Below are positions 25,462 through 32,241 of a DNA stretch of 32,377 nt, one piece after another (position 1 is the first letter of the stretch; each line of letters begins with the position of its first letter). The position numbers and the translations under genes were made by a program. This DNA is from Anaerolineae bacterium. GTDB lineage: Bacteria; Chloroflexota; Anaerolineae; Anaerolineales; Villigracilaceae. Below the pieces are notes generated by a model. The model was not told the origin of the DNA. It did not search any database and saw only the letters and a program-made list of their open reading frames with translations. The DNA lies in contig JAKLPV010000097.1 in NCBI GenBank assembly GCA_022013685.1, positions 1 to 32,377 of the forward strand. Reading direction: 5' to 3'.

Positions 25462-25877
25462 AAATGCCGCCTGTTATTCCGGCTCACCTGTTTGCTCCAT
25501 GTGGGATGAATTGCATGGTTTGCTATGTTCATTTGAAGGCCAGGAAACCCTGCAATGGCTGCCTTGGCGACGATCTGCATAAACCGGAACGCTGCAAAAC
25601 GTGCCAGATTAAAAACTGCGCCCACCAAAAAGGCCATGCCTATTGCTTCGAATGCGCAGATTTTCCGTGCAAACCAATCAAGAATCTGGAAAAAAGTTAC
25701 AATCAACGTTACAACGTCAGCCTGGTGGAAAATAGCATTCAAGTCAAAATGAAGGGTGTTGCCGTGTTTCAAGTGCAGGAACTGGCAAAATGGACCTGTG
25801 AAAAATGCTCCGGCGTCATTTCGCTCCATGACCAACAATGCTCAGAATGCCATCAGAATGACGCGGCAGGGCGCTAA
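25458..25877 (+). CDS. DUF3795 Cys-rich protein
   Basis: The 139-aa protein begins at GTG 25458, which overlaps the previous stop and has AGGAGG 7 nt upstream. An internal ATG at 25464 would be 13 nt away. It opens 'LFAPCGMNCMVCYVHL', the DUF3795 signature, and has many CxxC pairs (CNGC, CKTC, CFEC, CEKC, CSEC), so it probably binds zinc or an Fe-S cluster. Function is unknown. An intact relative lies at 31892, and a decayed piece at 30498. Confidence 0.82.
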   Translation: MKMPPVIPAHLFAPCGMNCMVCYVHLKARKPCNGCLGDDLHKPERCKTCQIKNCAHQKGHAYCFECADFPCKPIKNLEKSYNQRYNVSLVENSIQVKMKGVAVFQVQELAKWTCEKCSGVISLHDQQCSECHQNDAAGR

Positions 25878-25881
25878 AAAG

Positions 25882-26331
25882 ATGGAATCGCGAGAACTCC
25901 ACCTTCAACATCTAAACGAAACCGTGAGGCAGTTGCGCGTTGTCTACCAGGCCCTGCCCGACCCGAATGCGCTGGTTTACGAACTCTGGTCGGCCAAAGA
26001 CGTGCTGGCGCACCTGACCTTCTGGCACGAGAGTTTTGCCCACAACCTGAACGATCTGGTCAAGGGCCGCAAACCATCGCCGCTCAAGGGTCGTTTCATC
26101 GACCTGAACCAGGGTGGCGTGGATGCGATGGCGCATCTTAACCTGGCCGGTGTGCTGGAACGCTTCGAGGCCGCCCACACCATCATCCAGGCGAACATTC
26201 TTAATCCGGCCCTGACTCTCGTCCCCTACAAAAAAGGCTCACGAGATTACAGCCCCGAAGAACATCTCGATATTGTCGATGCTCATATCAACGAGCATTT
26301 GCGGGATGTCCGAAAGGCTTTGAAACGCTAG
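25882..26331 (+). CDS. DinB/ClbS-like four-helix bundle protein
   Basis: The 149-aa protein shows 'WSAKDVLAHLTFWHESF', the metal-site-like helix of DinB and ClbS/DfsB-like bundles, and ends with HLDIVDAHINEHLRDV, which supplies further His. I place it with the DUF1706/DinB group; metal binding is possible. It starts 4 nt after the DUF3795 gene, with a weak ribosome binding site, so coupling is likely. It is a diverged second copy of the type at 24952. Confidence 0.8.
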   Translation: MESRELHLQHLNETVRQLRVVYQALPDPNALVYELWSAKDVLAHLTFWHESFAHNLNDLVKGRKPSPLKGRFIDLNQGGVDAMAHLNLAGVLERFEAAHTIIQANILNPALTLVPYKKGSRDYSPEEHLDIVDAHINEHLRDVRKALKR

Positions 26332-26344
26332 AAAGGAGTTGGTC

Positions 26345-27358
26345 ATGTCCTGGCAAGCTCAATTAAAAGGCGACTCGCTTACCTGGCTGCTCGAATCCGA
26401 TAACCCCGGCGTGCGCTACCTGGCGCTGCGGGACTTGCTCAACCTACCGTCAGATTCTCCCGAACTGCTCTCAGCGCGCGGGTTGGCCCATACACAAGGC
26501 CCGATCGCGGCAGTTCTGGCAAACATGAACCAGGAAGGCTATTGGGTCGAACCCGGCCCCGGCTATGGTCCCAAATATACTTCGACCGTCTGGTCGCTGA
26601 TCCTGCTGGCGCAATTGGGAGCGTCTGCGCACTGTGACGATCGCATTGCCCGCGCCTGTGCTTACATCCTTGACAAAGGCCTGACTGAACACGGACAATT
26701 CACCGCCAACGGCGCACCATCAGGCACAGCCGACTGCTTGCAGGGCAACCTGTGTTGGGCCCTGACCGAGTTGGGCTGCGACGACCCGCGCCTCACAACC
26801 GCCTTCGAGTGGATGGCGCGCAGCGTAACCGGCGAAGGCATCGCCCCCATGACCGAGCGCGATGCGCCCATCCGTTATTATGCCGGTAAGTGCGGCCCAA
26901 ATTTCGCCTGCGGCGCCAACGATAAACAGCCCTGCGCCTGGGGCGCGGCCAAAGTCATGCTGGCGTTTGCCCTTCTACCCAAAGAGCGCAGCACGCCACA
27001 GATCGAGCGCGCCAGCCAACAAGGCGTGGACTTTCTTTTCAGCGTAAACCCGGCCACAGCTTCCTACCCATCGCCCTACGCTGCCAAACCCAGCGGCAAC
27101 TGGTGGAAGTTTGGTTTTCCCGTTTTTTACGTGACCGATCTGTTGCAAGTGGTCGAAGCCCTGGTTGCCCTGGGCCACGGGAACGACCCGCGGCTGGCGG
27201 ATGCGTTGCAGCTTATCCAAAATAAGCAAGATGCGCATGGCCGCTGGCTATTGGAATACGATTACACCGGCAAGACCTGGGGCAATTTTGGCAACAAGAA
27301 AGAACCCAATCCGTGGGTCACGCTGCGCGCTTTGAAAGTCTTGAAGGCCGCCCAATAA
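26345..27358 (+). CDS. alpha/alpha-toroid repeat protein (prenyltransferase-like)
   Basis: The 337-aa protein contains repeated helical units with G-x-W-type turns ('NQEGYWVEPGPGYGPKYTST', 'HGQFTANG', 'NLCWALTELG', 'DAHGRWLLEYDYTGKTW') typical of the squalene-cyclase/prenyltransferase alpha/alpha barrel. Similar proteins in related genomes carry the misleading name 'nitrogen fixation protein NifH'; there is no P-loop here. AAAGGAG lies 6 nt before the ATG. A function is not known. Confidence 0.75.
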   Translation: MSWQAQLKGDSLTWLLESDNPGVRYLALRDLLNLPSDSPELLSARGLAHTQGPIAAVLANMNQEGYWVEPGPGYGPKYTSTVWSLILLAQLGASAHCDDRIARACAYILDKGLTEHGQFTANGAPSGTADCLQGNLCWALTELGCDDPRLTTAFEWMARSVTGEGIAPMTERDAPIRYYAGKCGPNFACGANDKQPCAWGAAKVMLAFALLPKERSTPQIERASQQGVDFLFSVNPATASYPSPYAAKPSGNWWKFGFPVFYVTDLLQVVEALVALGHGNDPRLADALQLIQNKQDAHGRWLLEYDYTGKTWGNFGNKKEPNPWVTLRALKVLKAAQ

Positions 27359-27373
27359 TTCAAGGTATGTGAT

Positions 27374-28291
27374 ATGAATATTTCTTCCCGCCCGATTTCC
27401 GACGAGGCGGACAAACTTCAAATGCTCGCCCTGTCGCGCCAATCCCCCGCTGACAACCTGCGCGTGACCGACCTGCCCTACCGCCTGGGTTCCTGGGCGC
27501 TCGACGAGCCGGAAAACACCCGGCTGTGGTTCGATGCGCAGGGCCGCTTGTTGGCCTGGGCCGTATTGCAGACTCCGTTTTGGTTCATCGACTACGCTTT
27601 TCACCCGGAAGCCGCCTGCCTGCACCCGGAGATACTGAACTGGGCCGATGAACGCGCCCGCCAAAGCCGTGAGACTCCCTTCGGCCATTCCTGCTGGTTC
27701 GTAACCGTATTCCCCGATCAGGCCGAACGGATGCGCGAACTGGAAGCCGCCGGTTTTTCAAACCAGGCTGAGGTGGGAGAAGATTCCTGGTCGAAGGTTT
27801 TCCTGCAGCGCCCCGGCGATTTTTCAGTCAAGGAATACCGCATCCCGCCAGGGTTTGTTGTCCGTTCATTGGCTGGCAAGGACGAGATCGCGGCTTATGT
27901 CGAACTGCACCAGACCGTTTTCGAGAGCAAGAATATGACAGTCGAATGGCGTCAACGGACTCTCGAACATCCCGATTATGTCCCCAACCTGGATATCGTC
28001 GTCGCCTCCCCAGATGGAAAACTGGCTGCGTTCTGCATTTGCTGGCTTCAGCAGGTTGAAGGACGCCTAGTCGGGCAGATCGAGCCGCTTGGCTGCCATC
28101 CCGATTTTCGCAAATATGCCCTGGGACGTATCGCCCTGGCCGAAGGGCTGCGGCGTCTGCAAGCCCATGGCGCAGAAGTCATCCAGGTTGAGACCGATTC
28201 GTACCGCAATACGGCTTTTAGACTGTATGAGTCGATGGGCTTTTCAGCGGCGAAAGATGTCTTCGTTTACCGCAAGGATTACGCTGAATGA
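27374..28291 (+). CDS. GNAT family N-acetyltransferase
   Basis: The 305-aa protein looks like two tandem GNAT domains. The C-terminal one is clearer: 'VEGRLVGQIEPLGCHPDFRKYALGR' contains the acetyl-CoA pyrophosphate-binding region (about residues 225-255), followed by 'AEGLRRLQAHGAEVIQVETDSYRNTAFRLYESMGF', the family's closing strand and helix. The N-terminal half is diverged. The substrate is unknown. Its stop overlaps the start of the next gene as ATGA (28288-28291). Confidence 0.85.
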   Translation: MNISSRPISDEADKLQMLALSRQSPADNLRVTDLPYRLGSWALDEPENTRLWFDAQGRLLAWAVLQTPFWFIDYAFHPEAACLHPEILNWADERARQSRETPFGHSCWFVTVFPDQAERMRELEAAGFSNQAEVGEDSWSKVFLQRPGDFSVKEYRIPPGFVVRSLAGKDEIAAYVELHQTVFESKNMTVEWRQRTLEHPDYVPNLDIVVASPDGKLAAFCICWLQQVEGRLVGQIEPLGCHPDFRKYALGRIALAEGLRRLQAHGAEVIQVETDSYRNTAFRLYESMGFSAAKDVFVYRKDYAE

Positions 28292-28788
28292 AAATCAGAA
28301 ATAGATTGATTCTCATCATTTCCGCTTTCATCCTGCTGACTTTTGGCATTGTGCAGACTGTTTTTGCCACCCCAGATGCGCCGCGTGTGGTGATTAATCA
28401 CACCACCCGTGAATGCGACCCGCTCGTCTACTGACGCGATGAGTGCGGCGAAGTGATTTTGCCATCAGGCTGGGAATATCATCCCGAAAGCGTCTGCCCG
28501 GCTGAATACACGATTACCGAGTTGCAGCAGCTTGAATGGAAGAAGTATCAGAATGATTTTTGCTGTCAACACTATGGCGGCACGAATTGCCAGGAAAATC
28601 AGGCCAGCCTTTCGCCAGGCCCGCTGGTGACGCCGGTCAGCGAAACCGCCGCCCCGGCCACCACGCCAGAGCCAGCCTGGCCCTCCCCAGGGTCGGTAGT
28701 TTTGCCCGTTGCCGGAGGGCTATCCCTGTTAGCCGGGATTGGCCTGGGGGTCTACGGATTATTGCTCAGGAAACAACAATCCTTGTAG
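28288..28788 (+). CDS. Cys-rich exported membrane protein with in-frame UGA: possible selenoprotein
   Basis: The frame runs from ATG 28288 (ATGA overlap with the acetyltransferase) to TAG 28786-28788 with one TGA at 28432-28434 (codon 49). Read through, it gives 166 aa: a signal peptide cleaved near VFA27, a Cys-rich domain with C43, U49, C53 and C70 and later CC-HYGGTNC, a Pro/Thr-rich linker and a C-terminal membrane helix ending in LLLRKQQSL. All parts are in one frame, so only the TGA interrupts it. The UxxxC spacing suggests a redox site, but Trp (TGG to TGA) or Arg would also fit, so a nonsense mutation is possible. A weak SECIS-like hairpin lies at 28447-28463. Confidence 0.55.
28447..28463 (+). 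promoter_or_regulatory. weak SECIS-like hairpin
   Basis: GGCGAA (28447-28452) can pair with UUUUGCC (28457-28463) through six pairs with one bulged U and one G-U. The loop GUGA has G in first position and begins 18 nt after the UGA. The geometry falls within bacterial SECIS limits, but the stem is poor and alternatives exist, so it is only suggestive. Confidence 0.25.
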
Positions 28789-28865
28789 TTGTTTGCATCC
28801 CTGGCGGCTCCCGTCCAGGCCGATATAGGAGAAATCTCCTGTCGGCAAGCGACCCTAGGCCGGAT

Positions 28866-28877
28866 TATAATAACGAT
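28866..28877 (+). promoter_or_regulatory. TATAAT -10 directly before the CAP/LysM ATG
   Basis: TATAAT at 28866-28871 leaves exactly 6 nt before the ATG at 28878, placing the expected transcription start at the A of the ATG. No ribosome binding site is visible. A small AGGAG-AAAT-CTCCT hairpin lies upstream at about 28827-28840. Confidence 0.45.
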
Positions 28878-30287
28878 ATGCGTCTCAAAAATTTAATTAC
28901 CTGGTTTGTCGTCATGGCGATCGGGAGCGGATTATTTTCAGCGCCCCGAAACGTTCAGGCCAGCCAATCCCAACCAGCACCCGCCGCAGTGAGCGCCTAC
29001 GAACTGATCCTGGCCATGAATACCTTGCGGGTGGCCTATGGCAACCCGGCCCTGATCGAAGACCCGATCGTCAACGCCGTTGCCCAGTACACAGCCCAGG
29101 TCATGGCGGACAATCAGATGTCCTGGCATATCGGCGATGTGCGCGGACGGATCGCGGCAGCCGGCTACGGCAGCGGCGGAACCGTCTGGGCCACCGAAAA
29201 CTTCGCGGTCGGCAACATGGCCATCGACCAGATCATGGCCGCCTGGGCCGACCCCGATCACATGCGCCCGGCGGTGACTGCGGCTTATTGTCATATTGGG
29301 GCGGGCGTGGCAACCGCCAACGGCAAGACCTATTACGTCCTACAAGCCGCCTATGTCGGCGGACAGGCCTGCGGCAGCGTTTCGTCCTCCGGGGGGGCAT
29401 CCTCGCCCGGTTCGACATCCGGCTCCACATCCGGGAGCCTGCCGGTCTCGCAATTAATTATTCCGGTGAAAATCGCCACCCCGGATGCAGACGGGAAGAT
29501 TTATCATGTTGTCCAGGCCGGGCAATCCTTCTGGTCGATTGCGATCTCCTACCAGTTAACCATCGCCGACCTTGAGACCTGGAACAACCTGAAGCGCGAA
29601 ACGCCGCTCAAAACCGGGCAGCGTCTTTTCATCCCCGGCAAGGACACACAGGGCTACGCCACCCCAACGCCAGAGGGCATGATCCTGCGCAGCACCCCCG
29701 ATGCAGACGGCCGGATCACCCACGAGGTGCAGGCTTACCAGGCGTTGTTTTCGATTTCAGACGCCTATACCGTTAGCGTGGACCGGATTTTGGCCCTGAA
29801 CGGCCTGCAAGCGGATTGGCCGCTGCAGATCGGCCAAAAACTGCTGATCGACCCCGGCGATGTTACCCCCAGCCCAACCCTGAGCGCGATCGAACAATTA
29901 ACCCCGGCCAGCGACGGGAATTATTACCACACCGTCAAGAGCGGCGAAACGCTCTCGTGGATTGCGGGGCTATACGATGTTCCCTTGCAAAGCCTGATGA
30001 ACTGGAACGGACTGAGCGACGCGTCCATTATCGGCGTGGACCAGAAATTACTCCTGATGGTCACCCCGCCCGTCACCGCGACCTTCACGCCGTTGCCGCC
30101 GACGATAACGCCAACGCTTCAGCCCACCCTGACAGCGACTCCCATCGGCGGCGACGCCACGCCACTCGCCGCGGATGCCCCCGAACCCGCTTTGCCGGGC
30201 AGCAATTGGTGGCTGGCCCTGCTAATTTTCATCATTGTCGTCGGGCTGGGCTGGGTCGTCTGGATCTTGCTCTCGCGTAAACAGTAG
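28878..30287 (+). CDS. CAP (SCP/PR1) domain and triple LysM surface protein
   Basis: The 469-aa protein starts with a signal peptide (residues 1-31), then a CAP-like domain (about 40-150: YELILAMNTLRVAYG, QMSWHIGD), a Ser/Gly linker, three LysM domains (about 205-255, 275-325, 345-395; for example YHVVQAGQSFWSIAISY and YYHTVKSGETLSWIAGLY), a Thr/Pro-rich linker and a membrane helix near 440-465. LysM domains bind peptidoglycan or chitin-like glycans; CAP domains occur in secreted proteins of unclear enzymatic role. The ATG at 28878 is chosen because of the signal peptide; longer frames upstream overlap the previous gene. Likely held at the outer face of the cell. Confidence 0.88.
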   Translation: MRLKNLITWFVVMAIGSGLFSAPRNVQASQSQPAPAAVSAYELILAMNTLRVAYGNPALIEDPIVNAVAQYTAQVMADNQMSWHIGDVRGRIAAAGYGSGGTVWATENFAVGNMAIDQIMAAWADPDHMRPAVTAAYCHIGAGVATANGKTYYVLQAAYVGGQACGSVSSSGGASSPGSTSGSTSGSLPVSQLIIPVKIATPDADGKIYHVVQAGQSFWSIAISYQLTIADLETWNNLKRETPLKTGQRLFIPGKDTQGYATPTPEGMILRSTPDADGRITHEVQAYQALFSISDAYTVSVDRILALNGLQADWPLQIGQKLLIDPGDVTPSPTLSAIEQLTPASDGNYYHTVKSGETLSWIAGLYDVPLQSLMNWNGLSDASIIGVDQKLLLMVTPPVTATFTPLPPTITPTLQPTLTATPIGGDATPLAADAPEPALPGSNWWLALLIFIIVVGLGWVVWILLSRKQ

Positions 30288-30346
30288 GTTGTGAAGATTT
30301 ACATCCCAAGTCGGGTCATGAACGCAATCAGATGTGCAGCAATAAT

Positions 30347-30460
30347 TTCTGCAACCTGAGCAAGAACTTGCAGAAGAAGATCATAGCAAGGACAAAGCAT
30401 AAAGTATTCTGGCGATCAGCAATTGGAACGCCGTTCCAGCGCAAAACGGGCGGCGTTTTT
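30347..30460 (+). terminator. hairpin region after the CAP/LysM gene
   Basis: Two hairpins follow the stop at 30287. TTCTGCAA (30347-30354) pairs with TTGCAGAA (30368-30375). AACGCCG (30427-30433) pairs with CGGCGTT (30451-30457) and runs into TTTTTT, a rho-independent terminator form. The second hairpin has the same outer arms as the terminator at 30951. Confidence 0.6.
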
Positions 30461-30497
30461 TAAATTCTCTAGAATTTCATCATGAATAATTTCAATG

Positions 30498-30539
30498 CTG
30501 ATCGCCCCTTACGGGCTGCATTTCGCCCAGGTGACGCGT
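30498..30539 (+). pseudogene. decayed 5' piece of a DUF3795 gene
   Basis: Forty-two bases align with 31904-31946 of the intact DUF3795 gene with three substitutions and small indels. In frame, the intact start LIAPCGLDCAQC becomes LIAPYGLHFAQV: TGC to TAC, TGC to TTC, and a small indel in place of the third Cys codon. No continuing homology is visible. It is a remnant, not a gene. Confidence 0.55.
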
Positions 30540-30600
30540 CAAACACAGTATGCAATTGCGGCATATCGTCCCAAAAAAACCTGTCACAGCGGTTCTGTTG

Positions 30601-30757
30601 TATAATATTTTTATCTCACAACAAGGGAGAACGCTAAAATGGGCCTGACAGACTAACTTTCTTTGTCCGCAGAATACGGGAATTCAGCGATCCCGTCAGC
30701 GCATAGAATGCGCGGGCGTTTTTGCCTGCGCGGGTTAGGAATTTCAGGAGCAACCCC
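30601..30757 (+). promoter_or_regulatory. structured leader with short ORF before a small basic protein
   Basis: A TATAAT hexamer (30601-30606) precedes a 157-nt leader. AAGGGAG (30623-30629) lies 9 nt before a five-codon ORF, MGLTD (30639-30656). Hairpins follow: ACGGGA/TCCCGT (30676-30696), GCGCAT/ATGCGC (30699-30713), and GCGCGGGC/GCCTGCGC (30710-30731). The last two share 30710-30713 and so exclude each other, a layout like attenuators or riboswitches. Role is inferred. Confidence 0.45.
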
Positions 30758-30943
30758 ATGAGTCAAAAATCAAAGCCTTTCCGGCTAAAAAAACCGTCCC
30801 AGGTGGTCAAGACACCCGGCGCACTCGAGCAGCTCAACAAAATCAACGCTCACAAACACGACAAGATCGACAGCCCCAAAATAAAAACCCCGAGCGTAAA
30901 AATCCCCAACATCCGAATCCGCACCAAGCGGCCGCACGCCTAA
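30758..30943 (+). CDS. small basic protein of unknown function
   Basis: The 61-aa protein begins MSQKSKPFRLKKPSQV and ends IRIRTKRPHA. It is rich in Lys and Arg, with Pro-Lys repeats (PKIKTPSVKIPNIRI), and looks unstructured or nucleic-acid-binding. AGGAG lies 7 nt before the ATG. A structured leader and a good terminator isolate it as its own transcription unit. No family is recognised. Confidence 0.6.
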   Translation: MSQKSKPFRLKKPSQVVKTPGALEQLNKINAHKHDKIDSPKIKTPSVKIPNIRIRTKRPHA

Positions 30944-30950
30944 AGCACAA

Positions 30951-30983
30951 AACGCCGTCCCTGATTGGGGCGGCGTTCTTTAT
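30951..30983 (+). terminator. rho-independent terminator after the small basic protein
   Basis: AACGCCGTCCC (30951-30961) pairs with GGGGCGGCGTT (30967-30977) through 11 pairs including one G-U, with loop TGATT, followed by CTTTATG. It follows the stop at 30943 by 7 nt and may also serve the glyoxalase-like gene on the other strand. Confidence 0.75.
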
Positions 30984-31017
30984 GTTGAAGACATCTTGCT
31001 CGTACCGGGCAAACTGC

Positions 31018-31518
31018 TTATTTTGGCAGGGCAATCCCCGCCTCGGCCACCTGCCGCACAATTTCAATCGGCATGGATGTTTTTGCGACGATTTGTTCCA
31101 CCGACATCCCGTCCGCCAGAAAGCGCACAATCAGTGCGGACATTGGCTCACCCAGCTCGACAATGTGGCCATCCGGGTCATAGATACGAAAAACGCGCTG
31201 TCCCCAGGGCTGCTCGAACAACGGGTGGACGAATTGCACCCCGGCCTGGGTCAACTGCTCAAGCGCCAGGTCAAGGTCTTCGGTTTCGAAATAGAGCTCG
31301 AAGTTTCGCTGCCCGAGTGAGGCAGGAGCAGGACCGGCTTCCGCACCGAAAATAATTTCCCGCGCATGGATGTTTTGCCAGAGGGCGAAACCGGCCTCGT
31401 AGCCCACATTTACCCCATGATCCAGGGATACCTTTTGACCCAGCAGGTTTTCGTAGAAAGCGCGTGAAACCTGAATGTCCCGAACAAAAACCACCGCAGA
31501 GAGAAACTTGACCGTCAT
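31018..31518 (-). CDS. glyoxalase/bleomycin-resistance-like (VOC) protein
   Basis: The protein is 166 aa, of which about the first 125 residues form a VOC domain: 'FLSAVVFVRDIQVSRAFYENLLG', 'FELYFETEDLD', 'WGQRVFRIYDPDGHIVELGEPM'. The last pattern holds the Glu metal ligand. Residues 130-166 form a separate small helix-rich tail (ALIVRFLADGMSVEQIVAKT), resembling a helix-turn-helix segment. VOC proteins may be lyases, dioxygenases or binders of antibiotics. AAAGGAG lies 6 nt before the ATG. Confidence 0.86.
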   Translation of the reverse strand: MTVKFLSAVVFVRDIQVSRAFYENLLGQKVSLDHGVNVGYEAGFALWQNIHAREIIFGAEAGPAPASLGQRNFELYFETEDLDLALEQLTQAGVQFVHPLFEQPWGQRVFRIYDPDGHIVELGEPMSALIVRFLADGMSVEQIVAKTSMPIEIVRQVAEAGIALPK

Positions 31519-31608
31519 CGCATGCTCCTTTATGTGAATATTTGCACTATTCTAGAACATAAATTCTATTTTCGCAAGGGGCTCTTTCTTCCTCAAACTT
31601 TTGGCCGA

Positions 31609-31805
31609 CGTGAAAAGGAAATCAGGGCTTTCTTAAAGTCAGTGAGCCGTGGCAAAACTCTAAAAATCAAACCGCAAAGCTCGCAAAGAGCGCGAAGTTT
31701 TAAGCTTTTCTTGGCGTTCTTGGCGCACTTCGCGGTAAAAAATGCCAAAGCAACGCATTGGGGACATTGGCTGGCAGGACTTTAAGAAAGCCGTGAAAAG
31801 GAAAT
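31609..31805. mobile_element. MITE-like element with 15-bp terminal inverted repeats
   Basis: GGCTTTCTTAAAGTC (31626-31640) and GACTTTAAGAAAGCC (31778-31792) are perfect 15-bp inverted repeats bounding 167 bp. CGTGAAAAGGAAAT stands as a direct repeat outside or at the edges (31609-31622 and 31792-31805), like a target duplication, though 3 nt separate the left copy from its terminal repeat. The interior holds a degenerate GCAAAG-type hairpin and no gene. It may be a non-autonomous element. The gap 31519-31608 shows only an A/T-rich promoter-like stretch. Confidence 0.5.
31671..31736. repeat. degenerate GCAAAG-type palindromic repeat
   Basis: ACCGCAAAG at the left end and CTTCGCGGT at the right end are nearly complementary, and inside are GCAAAG-type units repeating at about 9-nt intervals (CGCAAAGCT, CGCAAAGAG, CGCGAAG). 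The whole forms an imperfect hairpin of about 30 bp. It is related to 13020-13110 in word use but is a different copy. Confidence 0.55.
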
Positions 31806-31814
31806 GTTGGCATC

Positions 31815-31843
31815 TTCTCAAAACAAAACATTTGTTCTATAAT
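31815..31843 (+). promoter_or_regulatory. promoter before the DUF3795 gene
   Basis: TATAAT at 31838-31843 with TTCTCA at 31815-31820, 17 nt apart. The gene starts 49 nt downstream and has its own GGAGG site. The -35 is weak (three of six bases). Confidence 0.45.
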
Positions 31844-31891
31844 TCACAATATTTCCACTCCTGGAAATACTTTTTGAGACGGAGGCACAGC

Positions 31892-32239
31892 ATGACCACC
31901 ACCCTGATCGCCCCTTGCGGGCTGGATTGCGCCCAGTGCGACGCGTATAAATTGACCCTGGCCAACGATGTTGAAGGGCAAGAAGCCTTGCTGGCCAAAT
32001 GGCGGCTGGAATACAGCGCGCCCGATATGACCCTCGAGGCAGTCACCTGCGATGGCTGCCTGGCCGGGGCACGGCACGGCGGCTATTGCGCCGAATGCCC
32101 GATCCGCGCCTGCGCCGTCTCGCTCGGCCACACTACCTGCGCCGAATGCGACCAATACGGCAACTGCGAGAAACTGCAAGGATTCTTCCAGATGGCCCCG
32201 CAGGCCAAAGAGAACCTCGAGGCGCTGCGCGCCCGGTAA
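31892..32239 (+). CDS. DUF3795 Cys-rich protein
   Basis: The 115-aa protein opens MTTTLIAPCGLDCAQCDAY, the family signature, and has further pairs (CDGC, CAEC, CAEC and single Cys residues), fitting a zinc- or cluster-binding small protein. GGAGG at 31881-31885 lies 6 nt before the ATG, which sets the start; longer frames extend into the repeat element. It is intact, unlike the remnant at 30498, and is related to the 25458 gene. No function is known. Confidence 0.82.
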   Translation: MTTTLIAPCGLDCAQCDAYKLTLANDVEGQEALLAKWRLEYSAPDMTLEAVTCDGCLAGARHGGYCAECPIRACAVSLGHTTCAECDQYGNCEKLQGFFQMAPQAKENLEALRAR

Positions 32240-32241
32240 TA

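Noticed and set aside
26345..27358. Naming the toroid protein NifH
   Set aside because: There is no P-loop or Fe-S cysteines of nitrogenase reductase; the sequence is a helical repeat barrel.
28453..28788. Separate 111-aa gene after the UGA of the Cys-rich protein
   Set aside because: It would need a non-ATG start and lacks a ribosome binding site, and would lose the signal peptide that its membrane topology needs.
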